A stretch of 64,000 bases of DNA from Haloarcula laminariae (GTDB lineage Archaea > Halobacteriota > Halobacteria > Halobacteriales > Haloarculaceae): contig NZ_JAMZFY010000002.1 of NCBI RefSeq assembly GCF_025457605.1, forward strand, positions 62,001 through 126,000. Reading direction: 5' to 3'. The notes beneath the pieces are model-generated. The model worked only from the letters and a program-made list of their open reading frames with translations. It was not told the DNA's origin and did not search any database. Each line of letters begins with the position of its first letter. The first letter of the stretch is position 1. Position numbers and translations under genes: made by a program. Of the stretch, positions 62,312 to 64,000 are shown in pieces.

Positions 62312-64000
62312 TCAGTCCGTACTCGGGACCGTTATCCTGGTCGTGAGCGTCGCGTCCAGCGGCTCCCACTCCATGCCCGGCTGGTACCGGAAGGTGGTGT
62401 CGTCCTGCGTGGGGTCGATGACCAGCAGGGAGAGCCAGTTGTTGTCGAGCAGCGCCGCCAGGTCGGCGTTGCGGTCGAGGATGTCGGTGACGGTGTCGAC
62501 CGGCGCGTGGATGACCGTCGAGAGCCGGACGGGCGTGTGGTAGGTCGTCCGGTCGTCGGCGTACAGCGACTGGAGGGGCAACCCCATCTGCAGGTCGCCG
62601 CCGTTGCCCTGCAGGACGCCGACGTTGCCCACGGCGTTGTGGGTCGTCTTCGAGCCGCTCCCGTAGGTCTCGTTGTCGACCGTCGAGAAGTAGTACTGGG
62701 CGTTTATCATCTGGCAGACGACCAGCGGCCCCGCCATGATGTTCTCCAGGGCCTCGCCCTCCGGGTCGTTGTTCCAGTCGTAGGAGTGGAGGAACGACCG
62801 ACCGTCGAGGTCGACATCGGCGGTCAACGCCCGGGGCCCGATGACGAAGCCGGCGTTGCCGGACAGCCCGATTTCGGGCCGGGGCTGGGCCCAGTCCTCC
62901 GTGCGGGTCTCGACCTCACGGACGCCGTCGTCAGCGTCGACGTCCAGCGTCTCCAGTCGCTCCTCGGCCGCGCCGGCCTGGGCCCGTTCGAGGTCCTCGC
63001 GGAGGTCGCCGACGACGGTCCGCTGGCGCTCGGTGAGGTCGTGGCCCTCGGTGTAGACGGTCACCTCGTCGGTCGTGGTGTTGTGCCGGCCGGCGAGGAA
63101 GACGGTGTCGTCCGGGACCTCGATACCGCGTTCGGCGAGCCGCTCGCGGACCTCGGGGTCGTTGCAGATGCTCGCGAGCACGCGCGCGTTCGGCGTGCCG
63201 GGGCTTCCGGAACAGGCCCCGCAGTCGATGCTGGACTTGTAGGGGTTGTTGACCGTCTCGCTCTCGTGGCCGGTGAACACGACCACGGGGGCGAAGTCGT
63301 CCCAGCCCATCAGGTCGAAAGCCGCCTCGGCGTAGAAGACCTTCTGGTCGGTGGAGATACCCATGGCGGGGGAGCGCTCGTCGTCGTCGTCCGGCTCATC
63401 GAGCGTCACCGACGAGAACCGCGCGGGGTGGTCCGGGCCGAGGCGCCCCCGCGCGTCGTGGACTTTCGACGGGAACAGCGTCCGGGACGCGAGCGCGGCC
63501 CCGAAGAACGTCCCGGAGGCCTCGACGAAGCCGAAGGCCGCGGCCAGGTCGTTTTTCAGGGCCTTGAGGAACTTGTTGCCGTCCGCCTTCAGCCGGTGCC
63601 AGCGCTCGTAGGACGCCGTCGCCGGGTCCTCGGCCGGCGGCCGCTCGGTGACGTGGTGTTTCGGGTCGACCATCACCGGGCAGGAGTCGGTCTGGACCTT
63701 GGACTCGTGGCCGCTGTACTCGATGGGGACGCCGAAGAAGCCGGCGTACCCGTGGGTCTCGTAGGCCCCGGTCGCTTCCAGGTGTCGCCGGATTATCTCC
63801 GACCGGGTGTCGATACAGAAGACCAGCTGGGCGTCGGGCCGGTCGGCGTCCAGTTCGGTGTTCGACGCCGCCAGCCCCTTGTTGATGTCCTCCAGCAGGT
63901 CCTCCTGATAGCTGCGCTCCCAGGCCGTCAGCCATATCTCCTGGAGGCGGAAGTCCGCCTGTTTGGGCCGCTCGGCGCCGTCGGTCTCGGGCAGTATCTC
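62312..64000 (-). CDS. dabA: DabA-family inorganic carbon protein (UPF0753/DUF2309), N-terminus beyond window
   Basis: The C-terminal 562 residues of a DabA-like protein, cut by the right edge. DabA is the beta-carbonic-anhydrase-like subunit of the DAB complex, which works with a DabB NuoL-like membrane partner for energy-coupled CO2 hydration to bicarbonate. The metal-site Cys and Asp are in FCIDTRSE (about 63806-63820). The His and Cys are in GHESETVNNPY and DCGAC (about 63215-63275). A DabB gene is expected upstream, outside the window. Confidence 0.88.
   Translation of the reverse strand, partial: EILPETDGAERPKQADFRLQEIWLTAWERSYQEDLLEDINKGLAASNTELDADRPDAQLVFCIDTRSEIIRRHLEATGAYETHGYAGFFGVPIEYSGHESKVQTDSCPVMVDPKHHVTERPPAEDPATASYERWHRLKADGNKFLKALKNDLAAAFGFVEASGTFFGAALASRTLFPSKVHDARGRLGPDHPARFSSVTLDEPDDDDERSPAMGISTDQKVFYAEAAFDLMGWDDFAPVVVFTGHESETVNNPYKSSIDCGACSGSPGTPNARVLASICNDPEVRERLAERGIEVPDDTVFLAGRHNTTTDEVTVYTEGHDLTERQRTVVGDLREDLERAQAGAAEERLETLDVDADDGVREVETRTEDWAQPRPEIGLSGNAGFVIGPRALTADVDLDGRSFLHSYDWNNDPEGEALENIMAGPLVVCQMINAQYYFSTVDNETYGSGSKTTHNAVGNVGVLQGNGGDLQMGLPLQSLYADDRTTYHTPVRLSTVIHAPVDTVTDILDRNADLAALLDNNWLSLLVIDPTQDDTTFRYQPGMEWEPLDATLTTRITVPSTD

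Overview
The window is chromosomal DNA of a halophilic archaeon (class Halobacteria). The evidence is very high GC with strong third-position G/C bias, acidic proteins, dense head-to-tail genes, and many apparently leaderless genes with an A/T-rich TATA-like box about 25-30 nt before an ATG or GTG. Typical haloarchaeal gene versions are also present: the Kae1-Bud32 fusion, a Haloarcula-type 2Fe-2S ferredoxin, TiaS, a third RFC-like small subunit, DUF460, and ribosomal proteins S24e and S27ae. The ferredoxin suggests Haloarculaceae, but that placement is inference.

Layout. 1-4.7 kb: partial Gfo/Idh/MocA oxidoreductase, RNase Z, a secreted Thr/Glu/Pro repeat protein, a TrkA-type regulator, and a micro-ORF overlapping a PIN-like protein. 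4.7-12 kb: a chemotaxis transducer, an SDR oxidoreductase, an ITPase, a DUF5808 protein, an EamA protein, and the translation/tRNA block Kae1-Bud32/S27ae/S24e. 12-17.3 kb: RFC-like ATPase, DUF460 RNase H-like protein, DUF3105 zinc-finger membrane protein, enoyl-CoA hydratase-like protein and an unknown helical protein. 17.4-17.8 kb: tRNA-Thr(GGT) followed by degenerate tRNA 3'-end copies that look like old integration scars. 17.8-31.3 kb: metabolism and ion regulation (thioesterase, AIM24, citrate synthase, PhoU/TrkA_C duplication, AstE-like hydrolase, TiaS, a regulator, glutaredoxin, purine/uracil permease, PyrE, phosphoglucosamine/phosphomannomutase).

31.3-33.7 kb is a lower-GC islet with a 7TM-PAS histidine kinase and a broken ORF remnant. 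33.7-41 kb: DUF7118-like coiled-coil protein, HisI, prepilin peptidase, ferredoxin, phosphate transporter, heptad-repeat membrane protein, HisA and an MFS protein. 41-48.9 kb: HtrA-like protease, small membrane protein, DUF123 nuclease-like protein, MFS, rhomboid, RNase H-like exonuclease, UspA, and a ParA-like protein divergent from a Tat lipoprotein. 48.9-53.5 kb: HIT protein, uracil-DNA glycosylase and the proC-proB-proA proline operon, then a winged-helix protein. 53.6-60.2 kb: IleRS, PRPP synthase, and hemL with its beta-propeller partner.

The most interesting segment is 60.4-64.0 kb. A formate/nitrite-type channel, a cyanase (CynS) and the C-terminal part of a DabA-family inorganic-carbon protein sit together. 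Cyanase consumes bicarbonate with cyanate and releases ammonia and CO2, and DabA proteins form bicarbonate from CO2. The cluster may therefore couple cyanate use to carbon recapture; this is inference from gene content.
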